From contig CM074133.1 in NCBI GenBank assembly GCA_037178625.1, positions 2,480,001-2,544,000 on the forward strand: 64,000 nucleotides of DNA. Reading direction: 5' to 3'. Source of the DNA: Skeletonema tropicum (taxonomy: Eukaryota > Bacillariophyta > Thalassiosirophyceae > Thalassiosirales > Thalassiosiraceae). Under the pieces are notes generated by a model. The model had not been told where the DNA came from. It ran no database searches and saw nothing but the letters and a program-made list of their open reading frames with translations. This document shows, one piece after another, positions 55,028 to 64,000 of this stretch. Position numbers and translations under genes: made by a program. Every line of letters starts with the position of its first letter. Position 1 is the stretch's first letter.

Positions 55028-56104
55028 TCAATATTTACTCTGTGGTGCATTAGCAAATTTTGTAATCATCAGCATACCAGTTGGGCTACCAAAGTCCATA
55101 TCCATCAAAGCCTTTGCACCTTGCTCCAGTGTCACCTCCTTCTCGATCAATTTCTTTGGATCGAGTTTTCCAGACTCGACTAATGACAGTATCTTGGGCA
55201 TATCCCTAGCATCGCATCCATGAGATCCAACGATTTCCAGCTCCCTGCCTGCTATCATCCCCATTGGCACAGTAGGTTTTTGGCCTCCAATAGGGAGCCC
55301 TACTTGCACCATTCTACCACCTCTTCGTGTACTGTGGATTGCGTCTTCGCACGTTGCTTTAAAACCTGCTGCATCAATCGTCAGATCTGCACCTATTCCA
55401 TTTGTTAGCTCTGAAACTTTCTTTTGCACGTCTATTGTTTTTGCATTTACTAGGTCAGTGGCGCCTACCTCCCTTGCCATCTCCAATGCCAAGTCTGATA
55501 CATCCACTGCTATGATTTGTCTTGCGCCATACGCCGCTGCAATCATGACACATGATAGGCCCAATCCTCCACAGCCAAAAATAGCCACAGTAGTATGCGA
55601 TGCAACACCTCCCTGTTGAACCACAGCACGAAATGCAGTTGTAAACCGACACCCTAGCGCTGCAGCTTCTATGAATGAAACACCATCTGGTATTATACTC
55701 AAGTTTCGTTCTGCTCTCGGCAGTGCCAAATATTCAGCGAAACTACCATACATGGAAAATCCGGGTTGCTCTTGTTTCTCACATATCGTAGGCCGGTTGT
55801 GAGTAGAACACATGCAACACTGTCCACAAGAGAGGATGAACGGCACCGCTACCCTCTCTCCAAGCTTGAATTTGGTAACGTCGCTACCAACCTCAACAAT
55901 TATGCCGCTAACCTCATGACCTGGCACAAATGGCAAACCATGATCCATTATATCGCTGTCATGGCCCTTCCACCCATGCCAGTCAGATCTGCAAACACCT
56001 GTGGCCATCACCTGTATGACAACTCCGGATGGTGGTGCAGTTGGTTTTGGCAGGTCCTCTATCTTGATGGGACCATTGAACGATCTGTATACTGCCGCTT
56101 TCAT
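55028..56104 (-). CDS. Zinc-dependent medium-chain alcohol dehydrogenase
   Basis: A 358-residue intronless MDR-family enzyme. Catalytic zinc ligands are C38 (GVCRSDW) and H63 (GHEVSG), with a later Cys in LGCRFTT. The four structural-zinc Cys are C93, C96, C99 and C108. The NAD(P) motif is IFGCGGLGLS at about 174-183, followed by DVSD at the end of the next strand. The length is standard for the family, with no targeting peptide, so it is probably cytosolic. It oxidises an alcohol or reduces an aldehyde; the substrate cannot be deduced. The compact, intronless, bacterial-looking gene may have entered by transfer, but many diatom genes lack introns, so this is only a hint. Confidence 0.85.
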   Translation of the reverse strand: MKAAVYRSFNGPIKIEDLPKPTAPPSGVVIQVMATGVCRSDWHGWKGHDSDIMDHGLPFVPGHEVSGIIVEVGSDVTKFKLGERVAVPFILSCGQCCMCSTHNRPTICEKQEQPGFSMYGSFAEYLALPRAERNLSIIPDGVSFIEAAALGCRFTTAFRAVVQQGGVASHTTVAIFGCGGLGLSCVMIAAAYGARQIIAVDVSDLALEMAREVGATDLVNAKTIDVQKKVSELTNGIGADLTIDAAGFKATCEDAIHSTRRGGRMVQVGLPIGGQKPTVPMGMIAGRELEIVGSHGCDARDMPKILSLVESGKLDPKKLIEKEVTLEQGAKALMDMDFGSPTGMLMITKFANAPQSKY

Positions 56105-56477
56105 TATTCGTCCAGCTTTGTGAGGTCAACACCAACGTTTCTTTTGAACAGCCACAGCCTTCTTTGCCGGATGGTCAACCTTGATTGTCTTCGCAGCAGT
56201 TGACCCATCAAAGTGGTATGTCTACTTCTATTGCTCGCCGCTCGCCTCCATCTGAAAAGTTGGGGAGTATTTTTCTGTATGAAGTCCGACGTGGCTGGAA
56301 GTAGCTTTCTCATAACTTACTTCCCGCCACCCGCCACTCAGACACTCGCCAGAAGGTTTGATGAGGTGACACACGACCATGCTATACTACCATCACACCA
56401 ATAAGGTCGATCTGGGGAGAGGAAACAGAGTCGATACAGCAAGTGATCGTTATGTCCGTTATCATTCACCATAGACA
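56105..56477. promoter_or_regulatory. Divergent promoter region, 56.1-56.5 kb
   Basis: A 373-bp gap between leftward alcohol dehydrogenase and rightward helicase starts. Small open frames here are not convincing. No other feature is seen. Confidence 0.4.
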
Positions 56478-59400
56478 ATGACGCCTCTAAGAGGGCCCAC
56501 CAAACGTACGTCGCCGAAGAAAAAAAATGATGCCTCCGACGCAAAGAAGTATTCGGGTGGAGGCATTGAGCGATTCTTCTCGGTGAAAAAGCGGCCGCCT
56601 ACACACAAAGACAGCACATTCGCGAGTTCTGTGGGGGATTTGTCGCTGTCGAAGAGTAGGTCAGTCGATACCAAGAAGAAATCAAGTGAAGGCAATGAAA
56701 ATTATTTCTCCATTAGGAAACGTCCACCTCCTGAGAGTCCTACAAAGAGAGTTCTTTTTCAAGACGCTGCTGCGAAGAAAAAGGCAAGTCAGGGTCAAAA
56801 ACGTCGACATCCAGAAGAAGCATCTGAGAGTCCTTCTCCTGCTGCGAAGAAGAAGAAGAAGACAACCCAGAGGCAAAAATCAATGAATGCGATGGGTTTT
56901 ACTTCGAAGAAGATCCAAAAACACAAGTCTCCATCAAAGATAAGATTCTATATGCCTGACGAGGTCAAGCAAAGGGTCGAACAAGTGATTGAACAAAGTC
57001 TATTTGAACGAGATGCGATAACAGTTCCAACCAATCTTGAAACTTTGATACAACCTGTAGTAAGCACTGTCTCGCTCAACGCTGAGCAGCAACGAGTGGT
57101 CGAATGTTCTCCCAACATTCCATATCTGTCCGTGCATGTGCCGGCACTGGAAAGACGCACACAATGGTGCAAAGAGCAATCTCTTTCATCAATATTCATG
57201 GCATTAATCCCAAAAACATATTGATTGTTACCTTCTCGAAGCTGGCTACAGAAGAGGTCATTGAACGCGTAAGTCGAGTATTTGGTAGAGAGACAGATCT
57301 TCCTACAATCAAGACATTTCATGCGTTGGCGTACTCGTGGGTGTGCCGTTCATGGAAGCATTGTGGTCTTGGTCAAAGGCCAAGTGTGCTAAGTTCCAAA
57401 GCGGGCGAAATGGCTCTGATGAAACAAGTCTTTGAGCTAATCCTAGACAAGAAGCGGCTTGAGAGATGCGCGCGAAAGCTCAAGCTAGAAGAGGAATCAT
57501 CATCATGGGACGACGTACTCAAAGTGTATCAAACAAGACATGAGGAAACATATGAAGAATTGAGCAACAAAGCGAACGAAGAAGCAGAGAGCACTATTAA
57601 GAAGAGTAAAGAGAAGAAGAAGGACATAACACCGGAGGAATATGATGCTATTCAGGATGAGGTTAATGCCAAGAGAAAATTTCTCTTGCGAAAGATGTGC
57701 TATCTCAACTTATTTGGAAAAGAAAATTGTGACTTGGAGAAGCAATTGATTGGGGAAAAGTGCAATAAGCGGTGCAGAGAGTATCTGGAGCTTGTCAAAA
57801 AGGCTCGGCTGGGTGGGCACGACTACAATGAATACCCGTTTGAAGACTCACAAGTTTGGCAAATGTACGAATCACGACAGCGTGAGACTGGCTGTATCGA
57901 TTTTGACGCTATGCTTCAACTGTTTGCAGAAAATGTGCTAGGTGATGAGCGGCTCGCAAAGCAATTCCATGAAAGATACACACACGTGATTGTTGATGAG
58001 TACCAGGATAATTCGAAGATGCAAGCTCTAATGCTCAAAAAGATTGTCGAAAAAGGTTGTTTGACAGTAGTTGGAGACGACGACCAGTGTATATATGAGT
58101 TTAGGGGAGCTTCGCCTGGTAATTTTGATCGATTGAAGGAGGAGTTTGCAAAGAAGAATATTTCAGTACAGGAGGAAATTTTGATTGATAATCATAGGTC
58201 AAGCAAAAATATTCTAACCGTCGCGTCCTCTTTTCTTGAGGGTGACAGGAGGCGACATCCAAAGACTCTACGGCCGACGAAGCCAGAGGGCCTTCCAGTT
58301 GAAGTGTGGGAATGCTCATCTCAAATGCAACAAGCGAAGGAAATTGTTGCTGGAATGATCAAACGTCACGACGAAGATCAGGTTCCGTGGAAAGATATGG
58401 CTGCCCTATTTCGATGTCAGAAAATGGAGCACACTGGTTCGCTCACAACGCATTTGCAAAAGGAACTAGCAGAGCGCAAAATTCCTTTTGTCGTTGTCGG
58501 AGGGAAATCTATCTTTGAGCGAGCATCAGTGCGTGATCTGGTTGCATATCTACAGCTGTCGATTAGGAGTTCTCCAAACGATGAAGCGTTCACTCGCAGT
58601 ATCAATCAGCCCCCAAGGAAATTACCAAAAGAGAAAGTGATCCCGATCATCAGAGAATTTCTTCATGACAATACAATGCGCAAAGAGAGCGATAATTTGA
58701 CTCGTATTAGCTTCCTGCAAGATGCTGCTAAAGCGATGGTAGAGAAGAATGTGGGGTTGACAACTCCACATCACAAAGCGTTGAGTGGATTTCTCGCTCA
58801 GATCAATGCATACCAAGAAAAACTCAATATCCTGCCTTTGCCTGATCTTCTGAAATATCTCTGGAAAGAAACAGGACTAAGTGAACGCTACAAAAACAAA
58901 GGCAAAGCTAGTAGTGATGACGACAGTGATCAAGACGGTGAGGTTAAAGGAAAAGATAATGATGAAGATGAAGGTGAAGGTGATGATGAAGACGACTCGA
59001 ACAAGAGTGAGGCGGTGAAGCCTGCTCAGCTGAAGTCTGGGGTAACTTCACCAATCACTGCAGTGTCCGTGAATCAAAACAGAGATGAAGATGTGTATTA
59101 TCCGGAAGAAATCACTCTACTCATTGACTTGGCTGCACAACACGTTGATGATTGGAAAAAGCGGGAGAACATTCTGCGAGACCCCAAAAGTGTTCCTTCT
59201 CTGGTCGAACTCTCACGGAAGGTAATCATGGAGAACATGACAGCGTATTCACTTGAATCTCTGCCGGATCATATTGTAGATGAAGTTGTTCTGGCTCCTG
59301 CTGCATTAGGTCGCAGTGTTCTTGACGAGTTTCTTGCTGGGATCATATTGCAGCATTCTACAGTAGAGGAGCAACCTCATGCATTCGCAGACGATGATAT

Positions 59401-59803
59401 GGTGACAATTAGCACCGTACATCGTGCAAAGGGACTAGAGTGGAGTGATGTCTATGCTCCCTACTTGAATGAGGAGTTTCTCCCAACATCTTGTCGCGAT
59501 GATGGCGTGAAGAATTCGAGACATGTCTCTGGCTGCGACGCTCTGCATGATGGAAGGTGCGACAAGAAATGTGCTGCTTACTTCGCGAGCTTGTCAGAAC
59601 AAGAACGTGGTGGGCCTGAGGAAAGGCATTTGAATGAAGAGAGGAGGCTTGCACACGTCGCCGCAACTCGTGCTAAGGAGAAGCTTGTCTTTTTATCAGT
59701 CAATGAAGTATACTCACTAAAGGAAAAAAAGATCTTTCCCGTTAGTCAATCTTCCTTCCTCGACAACATTCGGGGGCATGTGACCATTGTAAAGAAAAGG
59801 TAG
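56478..59803 (+). CDS. UvrD/REP-type superfamily 1 DNA helicase, one frame break
   Basis: About 1,108 residues after correcting a one-base break near 57130, just before the Walker A motif. N-terminal region (about 200 residues) is basic, Ser/Lys-rich, with two similar short motifs (IERFFSVKKRPP and NYFSIRKRPPPES). The helicase core follows: SVRACAGTGKTHTMV (motif I), LIVTFSKLATEEV (Ia), VIVDEYQDNSKM (II), VVGDDDQCIYEFRGASP (III), and VAATRAKEKLVFLS (VI). An acidic insert (about 58914-59000) sits between the 1B/2B-type regions. The enzyme unwinds DNA from 3' to 5' by analogy with UvrD/PcrA/Srs2 and acts in repair or recombination. The motif pair resembles PCNA-binding PIP-like boxes, but lacks Gln. 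No intron is needed. Confidence 0.85.
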
Positions 59804-59855
59804 AGGAAGTACTCGATTTATCTAATGCACCACTATTTGTTTCTATGATAAGATT

Positions 59856-61724
59856 TCATCCAAAACACTCTCTCTTTCGCCCTCTCAATCTAACTTGCTC
59901 TAACCGATTAAAAATTGCCTTGGCAACATGTCCATACGATCCCTCGGTAGAACCATCATTGCCACCACCCAACCCTTCAAAGAACTCTCGATAACCCTTC
60001 AAAACTTCCTCCACCAACGGTTCCGATTCAGGATGAGTTGATAAGAAGGCTCTCTCAAGCACATACAAATCAACTGCCTTTTCTTCAGCACTGTGTTGCT
60101 GCTTGTGTGGCTTTTTACCATTATTCGTTGCAGCAGTGTTGGAAGCAGCAGTGACAATGGTTGGATTCGAACTGGTCGCCAATCCAAAATCAATAAGAAC
60201 CAAATCTGCGTCACAACCTTGTTTAGTCTCTTGATTGTTATCTTTCGTTTGAGTTGGATTTGTAACCATAATGTTGGATGTAGTGAGATCACCATGAACC
60301 ACTCCAGCTGCATGCATTTTGCCAACAAGAGTTCCGATGTTGTATGCTACACCCAGCGTATCCGCATCAATCACAGTTGTAACTCTATCTTGTTGTTTGG
60401 ATTCAAGTTTGGTACTCTCCCCCTCTTCCTGCGTTGCAGTACTTTCCAGTCGTTGTTCAAAGTATTGACGTACAGTACAGCCCTGCACATGTTCTATGAA
60501 CAAACAGGAGGATGTGGTACTAACATTGCTGCCTGTCTTCGACGTCTCACTCTTTTTGTCGTCATTACCATCACCATCATTCAAATTTGACCAATTTGCA
60601 ATTGCAAGCACTTTAGGACAAGCTACATCCGCCCTCTTGCAGCGAATCAGCGACCTCGCTTCCCCTTTGGTACGACTTTTTGTCAAACTCACATCAAGAG
60701 CTGGATGACGGTATTTTTTGGGAAATCGCTCCTTTACTATAACTTGGACGCTTTGTGACGGAGATGATTCGTCTAATAGAGGCGATGGATGCTGAGTTAG
60801 ACTAAAGAGCTGCGGAACATTGATGCCACTTCCTACGTGCACGCTGCGTTTGGTACTGCCAGATTCTTTATTTGCTTCAGAAATATCAACTGTTGCCAAC
60901 CAAACTCGAGCCTCCGCGCCTTGTGATAGCAACTTGAGAGAGGAGGCGTTGTCGATGAGGTCGGGAGGGGGCGGTGGACCGTACCATGCCTTTGACTCTG
61001 CCGTAGTTGTGCCAGTGGAAGACATCATCACCATTGTCTCTGCAACTTCTGACGCTCCATTATCATCTTTGCCATCCTGTTTTGTGGGAGGATCGTCATC
61101 TATTTTATGCTCCTTCCCAGAGGTATCTACATCTTGTGTCACCTTTTCTTTCTCTTCATCAGATGGAGGCAGCTCATCTTTGCCATCCTGTTTTGTAAGA
61201 AGATCGTCATCTTCTTTGTGCTCCTTCCCAGAGGTATCTACATCTTGCGTCACCCTTTCTTTCTCTGCAACTTCTGACGCTCCATTATCATCTTTGCCAT
61301 TTAATTCTGTTGTATTATCGTCCTGTTTTGTGGGAGGATCGTCATCTTTTTTATGCTCCTTCACCGAGGTATCTGCATCTTGTGTCACCTTTTCACTCTT
61401 TTCATCAGATGGGGGCAGCTTTTCCTTCTTGGTGACAATTTTATCGTGGGTTGCGCTGTCTGACGATTTGGAGCTCAAACGAGGACGCTTCTTTGGTGCT
61501 GATATTTTCTTGGATGAAATCTTATTGTTGCGATACAATCTTGCTTCTTCTCGAGCGCTCTCGTTCAGATTTGCAACAGGTTCCCATGTATTTTCGTCTG
61601 ATGCATAGCCTTTCCATTTTATCAAGTATTCGTAACAGCCTTTCCTTTTTCTTTGCCCGACGACAGCCTCCACTTCATAGACATCCTCCTCTTCATCGTC
61701 ATCGTTATTTTTTGATGTCGACAT
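59856..61724 (-). CDS. BUD32: Chromodomain-Bud32 (KEOPS kinase) fusion
   Basis: A single intronless frame of 622 residues. Residues about 14-62 form a chromodomain (VYEVEAVVGQRKRKGCYEYL, IKWKGYASDENTWEP) with the Tyr/Trp/Tyr positions of the methyl-lysine cage retained. A charged repeat region (about 110-235) contains three to four copies of KEKVTQDVDTSGKEHK-like units. From about residue 260 the rest is the PRPK/Bud32 kinase: LLSQGAEARVWLA, the Lys in VIVKERFPKKYRH, GVVHGDLTTSNIM, LVLIDFGLA, EEKAVDLYVLERAF and the C-terminal RLRGRKR. Bud32 is the ATPase/kinase of KEOPS, needed for the t6A modification of tRNA. Insertions (about 45-75 residues) lie inside the kinase. A chromodomain on Bud32 is not something I know from other organisms. 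Confidence 0.85.
   Translation of the reverse strand: MSTSKNNDDDEEEDVYEVEAVVGQRKRKGCYEYLIKWKGYASDENTWEPVANLNESAREEARLYRNNKISSKKISAPKKRPRLSSKSSDSATHDKIVTKKEKLPPSDEKSEKVTQDADTSVKEHKKDDDPPTKQDDNTTELNGKDDNGASEVAEKERVTQDVDTSGKEHKEDDDLLTKQDGKDELPPSDEEKEKVTQDVDTSGKEHKIDDDPPTKQDGKDDNGASEVAETMVMMSSTGTTTAESKAWYGPPPPPDLIDNASSLKLLSQGAEARVWLATVDISEANKESGSTKRSVHVGSGINVPQLFSLTQHPSPLLDESSPSQSVQVIVKERFPKKYRHPALDVSLTKSRTKGEARSLIRCKRADVACPKVLAIANWSNLNDGDGNDDKKSETSKTGSNVSTTSSCLFIEHVQGCTVRQYFEQRLESTATQEEGESTKLESKQQDRVTTVIDADTLGVAYNIGTLVGKMHAAGVVHGDLTTSNIMVTNPTQTKDNNQETKQGCDADLVLIDFGLATSSNPTIVTAASNTAATNNGKKPHKQQHSAEEKAVDLYVLERAFLSTHPESEPLVEEVLKGYREFFEGLGGGNDGSTEGSYGHVAKAIFNRLEQVRLRGRKRECFG
61040..61420 (-). repeat. 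Coding tandem repeat in the chromodomain-Bud32 linker
   Basis: Three to four imperfect copies of a unit encoding VTQDVDTSGKEHKxDDDxxTKQD and related residues, separated by DDNGASEVAE or ELPPSDE spacers. Unit lengths vary (about 96-130 bp), and substitutions show the copies are old. Confidence 0.8.
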
Positions 61725-62255
61725 AATGGTTAGATGTAAAAATTGAAAAGCTGGAGGGGGATGTTGTCACACGCTTCACGCCGCTAGTCTTCACACAGAC
61801 ACTTGGTTCTTTGTTATCACAGGGTTATGGGAGAGTGATAGTGGCCAGCAGTCTTTTGGCACACAAGATACTACTTTGATTCTCCTTTGTATCACAGAGT
61901 TATGAGAGAATAACAGCGGCCAGCAGTCTTCTGGCAAAAAAGATATGATGCAATGCAGGCAGAATATTGGCGAGTGCCTTTGCCTTTGCCATCATTGATC
62001 CAGCTACGATACAATACTTCGCAGCAAAACAGCTAATTAAATGAAAATAGGAGTAGCAGCTTTTCTTCGTTCTCCTTTTTCTTCGTTCTCTCCTTCTCTT
62101 TTTCTCGGTTTTCCTACAATAGCGCGTACAGACTGTTTGCGCTGGCGCTTGCTTTCACCTTCCACTACAAAGAGGAAAAGGATTATGCAACGATGCATTT
62201 CTCTTGGCAGATCATACTAATTATGAATTCGCAGTACATCAACAATATATAGATC
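61725..62255. promoter_or_regulatory. Divergent promoter region, 61.7-62.3 kb
   Basis: A 531-bp gap between leftward chromodomain-Bud32 and rightward JMJD8. It contains a 56-bp imperfect direct repeat (61815-61870 and 61890-61945). Confidence 0.5.
61815..61945 (+). repeat. 56-bp direct repeat, period 75 bp
   Basis: Two copies (61815-61870 and 61890-61945) share TATCACAGRGTTATGRGAG at one end and GGCCAGCAGTCTTYTGGCA near the other, with several changes. They lie upstream of the chromodomain-Bud32 start and could duplicate a regulatory site. Confidence 0.75.
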
Positions 62256-63381
62256 ATGCCTCTGCTTTGGTTGTTTCTAAACCTGTTGAAATTGCTTGAA
62301 GCGGCTGCTAGTGATGAGTGCAGCGACGACGCCAAGCAGCAGTGGAATTGGGATCCATACTCACATCATCAATGCAATATTAAACGGATTTCTCAAACAG
62401 AATTGACCAGACGATTTGGCTCACTTGGTGTACCCAATCTATACCCATATCCTTTGGTGATCGTTCCAGATGATGGCGGCAGCAATAAAGGAACACGCAA
62501 TGAACTTTTTGCAAATCTGACAACGAAGGAACATCTACCGCTCAACTTTCCATCAGACTTCAATGTCACTCTGACTGGATCCGACTCTCTCTCGTCTCAC
62601 CGACGAACGATACCTTTGAAACAGTACCTACATGAAATCACAAACATGAATGGAGGGGAGACACGACCAGATCAACTTGGCAATCAGACGTGGTACTTGT
62701 TTGGAGAGACTCACTCAGGAGAATGGGCCAACTTTCTTCGGCTGTACAATTTGCCTTCGTGTCATTCGTGTTCTCAAATGCATTATGCACAAAGTTTGAT
62801 TGCTTTATCTTTTGGTATTGGAAATGTAGGGAGTGGAGTACAGTGGCATCATCACGGGCCTGGCTTGTAAGTAGCGGCGCGATTACTGCGCAACTGATGA
62901 AAGTTATTGCAATTTGAGTATTTGACTTTCAACGTCATATCTGAACATTGTGAACATTACTAATTCAAATATATCCTCTCTCTTCAGCTCGGAGACTATT
63001 CATGGCAGAAAGCATTGGGTTCTGTATCCTCCAGCAAATCGACCAAACTACAATTTAGATTATGCATCGAGACACTGGATGGAGTTTACCTATCCATCGT
63101 TAGAGAACTGGACAGCTCATGATTTTGAACGTGAGCATCAAAATCATGAGCAGTTTTTGAAGCAGTGGAGACGACGTTCTTTGGATAGTTCGTCAGGTAG
63201 GACACAAGCAGCATCATACTCAATGGATGATACAGAAGGACCAAGTACAAAAAAGCCGTGGGAATGCACAATCAACGCTGGAGAGATGTTATACTTTCCA
63301 GACCAATGGCATCATGCGACAATCAATTTATCTCCGTACACTGTCTTTGTATCGAGTTTCACATCTGAACACGATGACTGA
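62256..63381 (+). CDS. JMJD8: JMJD8-type JmjC protein
   Basis: Two exons, 62256-62866 and 62988-63381, with a 121-bp GT-AG intron (GTAAGT...TCTTCAG). Joined length is 1,005 nt, 334 residues. The N-terminal hydrophobic stretch (PLLWLFLNLLKLLEAAAS) is a probable signal peptide, matching the ER-lumen location of animal JMJD8. The JmjC core crosses the splice junction: WHHHGPG|FSETIHGRKHWVLYPP, then CTINAGEMLYFPDQWHHATINL. JMJD8 likewise has an HGPG motif in place of the usual H-x-D iron site, so demethylase activity is doubtful. The C-terminal half has an insertion (about residues 245-290). Its stop is 15 bp from the convergent gene at the window edge. Confidence 0.8.
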
Positions 63382-63396
63382 AGGAATAGTCTGAGT

Positions 63397-64000
63397 TCAG
63401 GATCGCAAGAATTGAGCTTCCTCTTCCAAGATGAAAACAATATCGACCCTATTCTTCTGAATCTTCTCCTCAATAATTGCCTTCAAGTTCTGCACAATCT
63501 CAATTGTAGATGCCACTTCGACTTCGACCATTACTGATGAGTTTTCATTATAGCTTCCCCGTTCTAATGCACTTACAACTTCATGAATATTCGAGGACAC
63601 AATATTGCTTCCAGCGATTGAACGAATTGAATCTGCTGCATTGCCGGGAGGGAGTAGCTCGACACCGTAGATACCAAATGTAAAGCTAGGAGTTGTATCG
63701 GAAGAAATAGGCGCAGTTCCCATTACTTCGCCATCTTTGTATGCCAACTCTGCACTTGCGTCTTCTAGCAATGCCTCGATTGCCCCTAATTTCTTCATTA
63801 AGATATCGTGCAGAGTGCTTGGGGATATGGTCCTTTTAGCTTCGAATATGGATTCTATAGCGGCGCGATTTTTATCAGTGCCATCCAATGACTCCGTCTC
63901 ATTATTGTTGTGTCTAATAATTACTGCATCAAATTCTGAGCACTCTCGATGACGATTCGAAATAGCTCCAGACGAACTATCAGTCCAAATTATACCCAAT
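63397..64000 (-). CDS. Unknown protein, partial (continues beyond the right edge)
   Basis: A leftward frame of at least 200 residues whose start lies beyond base 64000. I do not recognise it. It is hydrophilic, with alternating helical and beta-like segments (AAIESIFEAKRTISPSTLHD, IEEKIQKNRVDIVFILEEE), no membrane segment and no motif of known enzymes. The end is complete. It converges on JMJD8. Confidence 0.45.
   Translation of the reverse strand, partial: LGIIWTDSSSGAISNRHRECSEFDAVIIRHNNNETESLDGTDKNRAAIESIFEAKRTISPSTLHDILMKKLGAIEALLEDASAELAYKDGEVMGTAPISSDTTPSFTFGIYGVELLPPGNAADSIRSIAGSNIVSSNIHEVVSALERGSYNENSSVMVEVEVASTIEIVQNLKAIIEEKIQKNRVDIVFILEEEAQFLRS

Noticed and set aside
55028..56104. 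Alcohol dehydrogenase as a firm case of bacterial transfer
   Set aside because: Intronless and bacterial-looking, but most genes here lack introns; a phylogeny would be needed.

Overview
The window looks like nuclear DNA of a diatom (stramenopile alga with a red-derived complex plastid). The evidence: short GT-AG introns (77-158 bp) in eukaryotic genes; three presequences with the bipartite plastid signal, a signal peptide cleaved before Phe (A|F at 174-881, 18744-20175 and 51740-52865); an Npl4 with a secretory signal peptide, as expected for the SELMA import machinery of complex plastids; a NADPH oxidase with extra membrane segments inside its reductase half, typical of the red lineage; and helicase-associated-domain proteins common in diatoms. 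I cannot name the genus; a centric diatom is a guess.

Layout. 0-5.2 kb: plastid fibrillin, an RNA pseudouridine synthase, and a three-repeat HA-domain protein whose first coding exon is 7 nt. 5.5-10.7 kb: accessory stretch with a duplicated segment (about 600 bp, at 5.55-6.17 and 10.06-10.65 kb), a decayed LINE reverse transcriptase tail, and a type II membrane protein joining an SGNH domain to a second, glycosyltransferase-like domain. 10.8-18.4 kb: a low-complexity protein, APC7, an isovaleryl-CoA-dehydrogenase-like enzyme, a GIY-YIG/zinc-knuckle protein and a GCK-domain protein. Several of these carry single-base frame breaks. 18.7-33 kb: plastid UbiA prenyltransferase, J-domain/UIM/SAP protein, two-RRM protein, TrpC-TrpF fusion, DNA topoisomerase II and a BMT5-like rRNA methyltransferase. 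33-47 kb: small secreted protein, unknown basic/acidic protein, a 14-exon EF-hand NADPH oxidase, an armadillo-repeat protein, and between the last two a chimeric fragment copied from both of them. 47.5-64 kb: Npl4, a pseudo-receiver protein, a two-domain plastid protein, an HNH protein, a zinc alcohol dehydrogenase, a UvrD-type helicase, a chromodomain-Bud32 kinase fusion, a JMJD8 orthologue, and a partial gene at the right edge.

The genes are ordinary nuclear neighbours and not an operon. Shared themes are plastid biogenesis (fibrillin, UbiA, Npl4, two-domain plastid protein), chromosome and RNA maintenance (TOP2, UvrD, pseudouridine synthase, BMT5, Bud32) and redox/calcium signalling (NADPH oxidase).

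The most striking items are the chromodomain-Bud32 fusion, the signal-peptide Npl4, the chimeric duplicate at 41.9-42.4 kb joined at a few bases of microhomology, a candidate 359-bp MITE with a 4-bp target duplication, the SGNH/glycosyltransferase-like fusion, and a promoter-region 10-mer that recurs five times. About 19 one-base frame breaks across at least seven otherwise well-conserved genes need an explanation; uncorrected assembly indels are the simplest.
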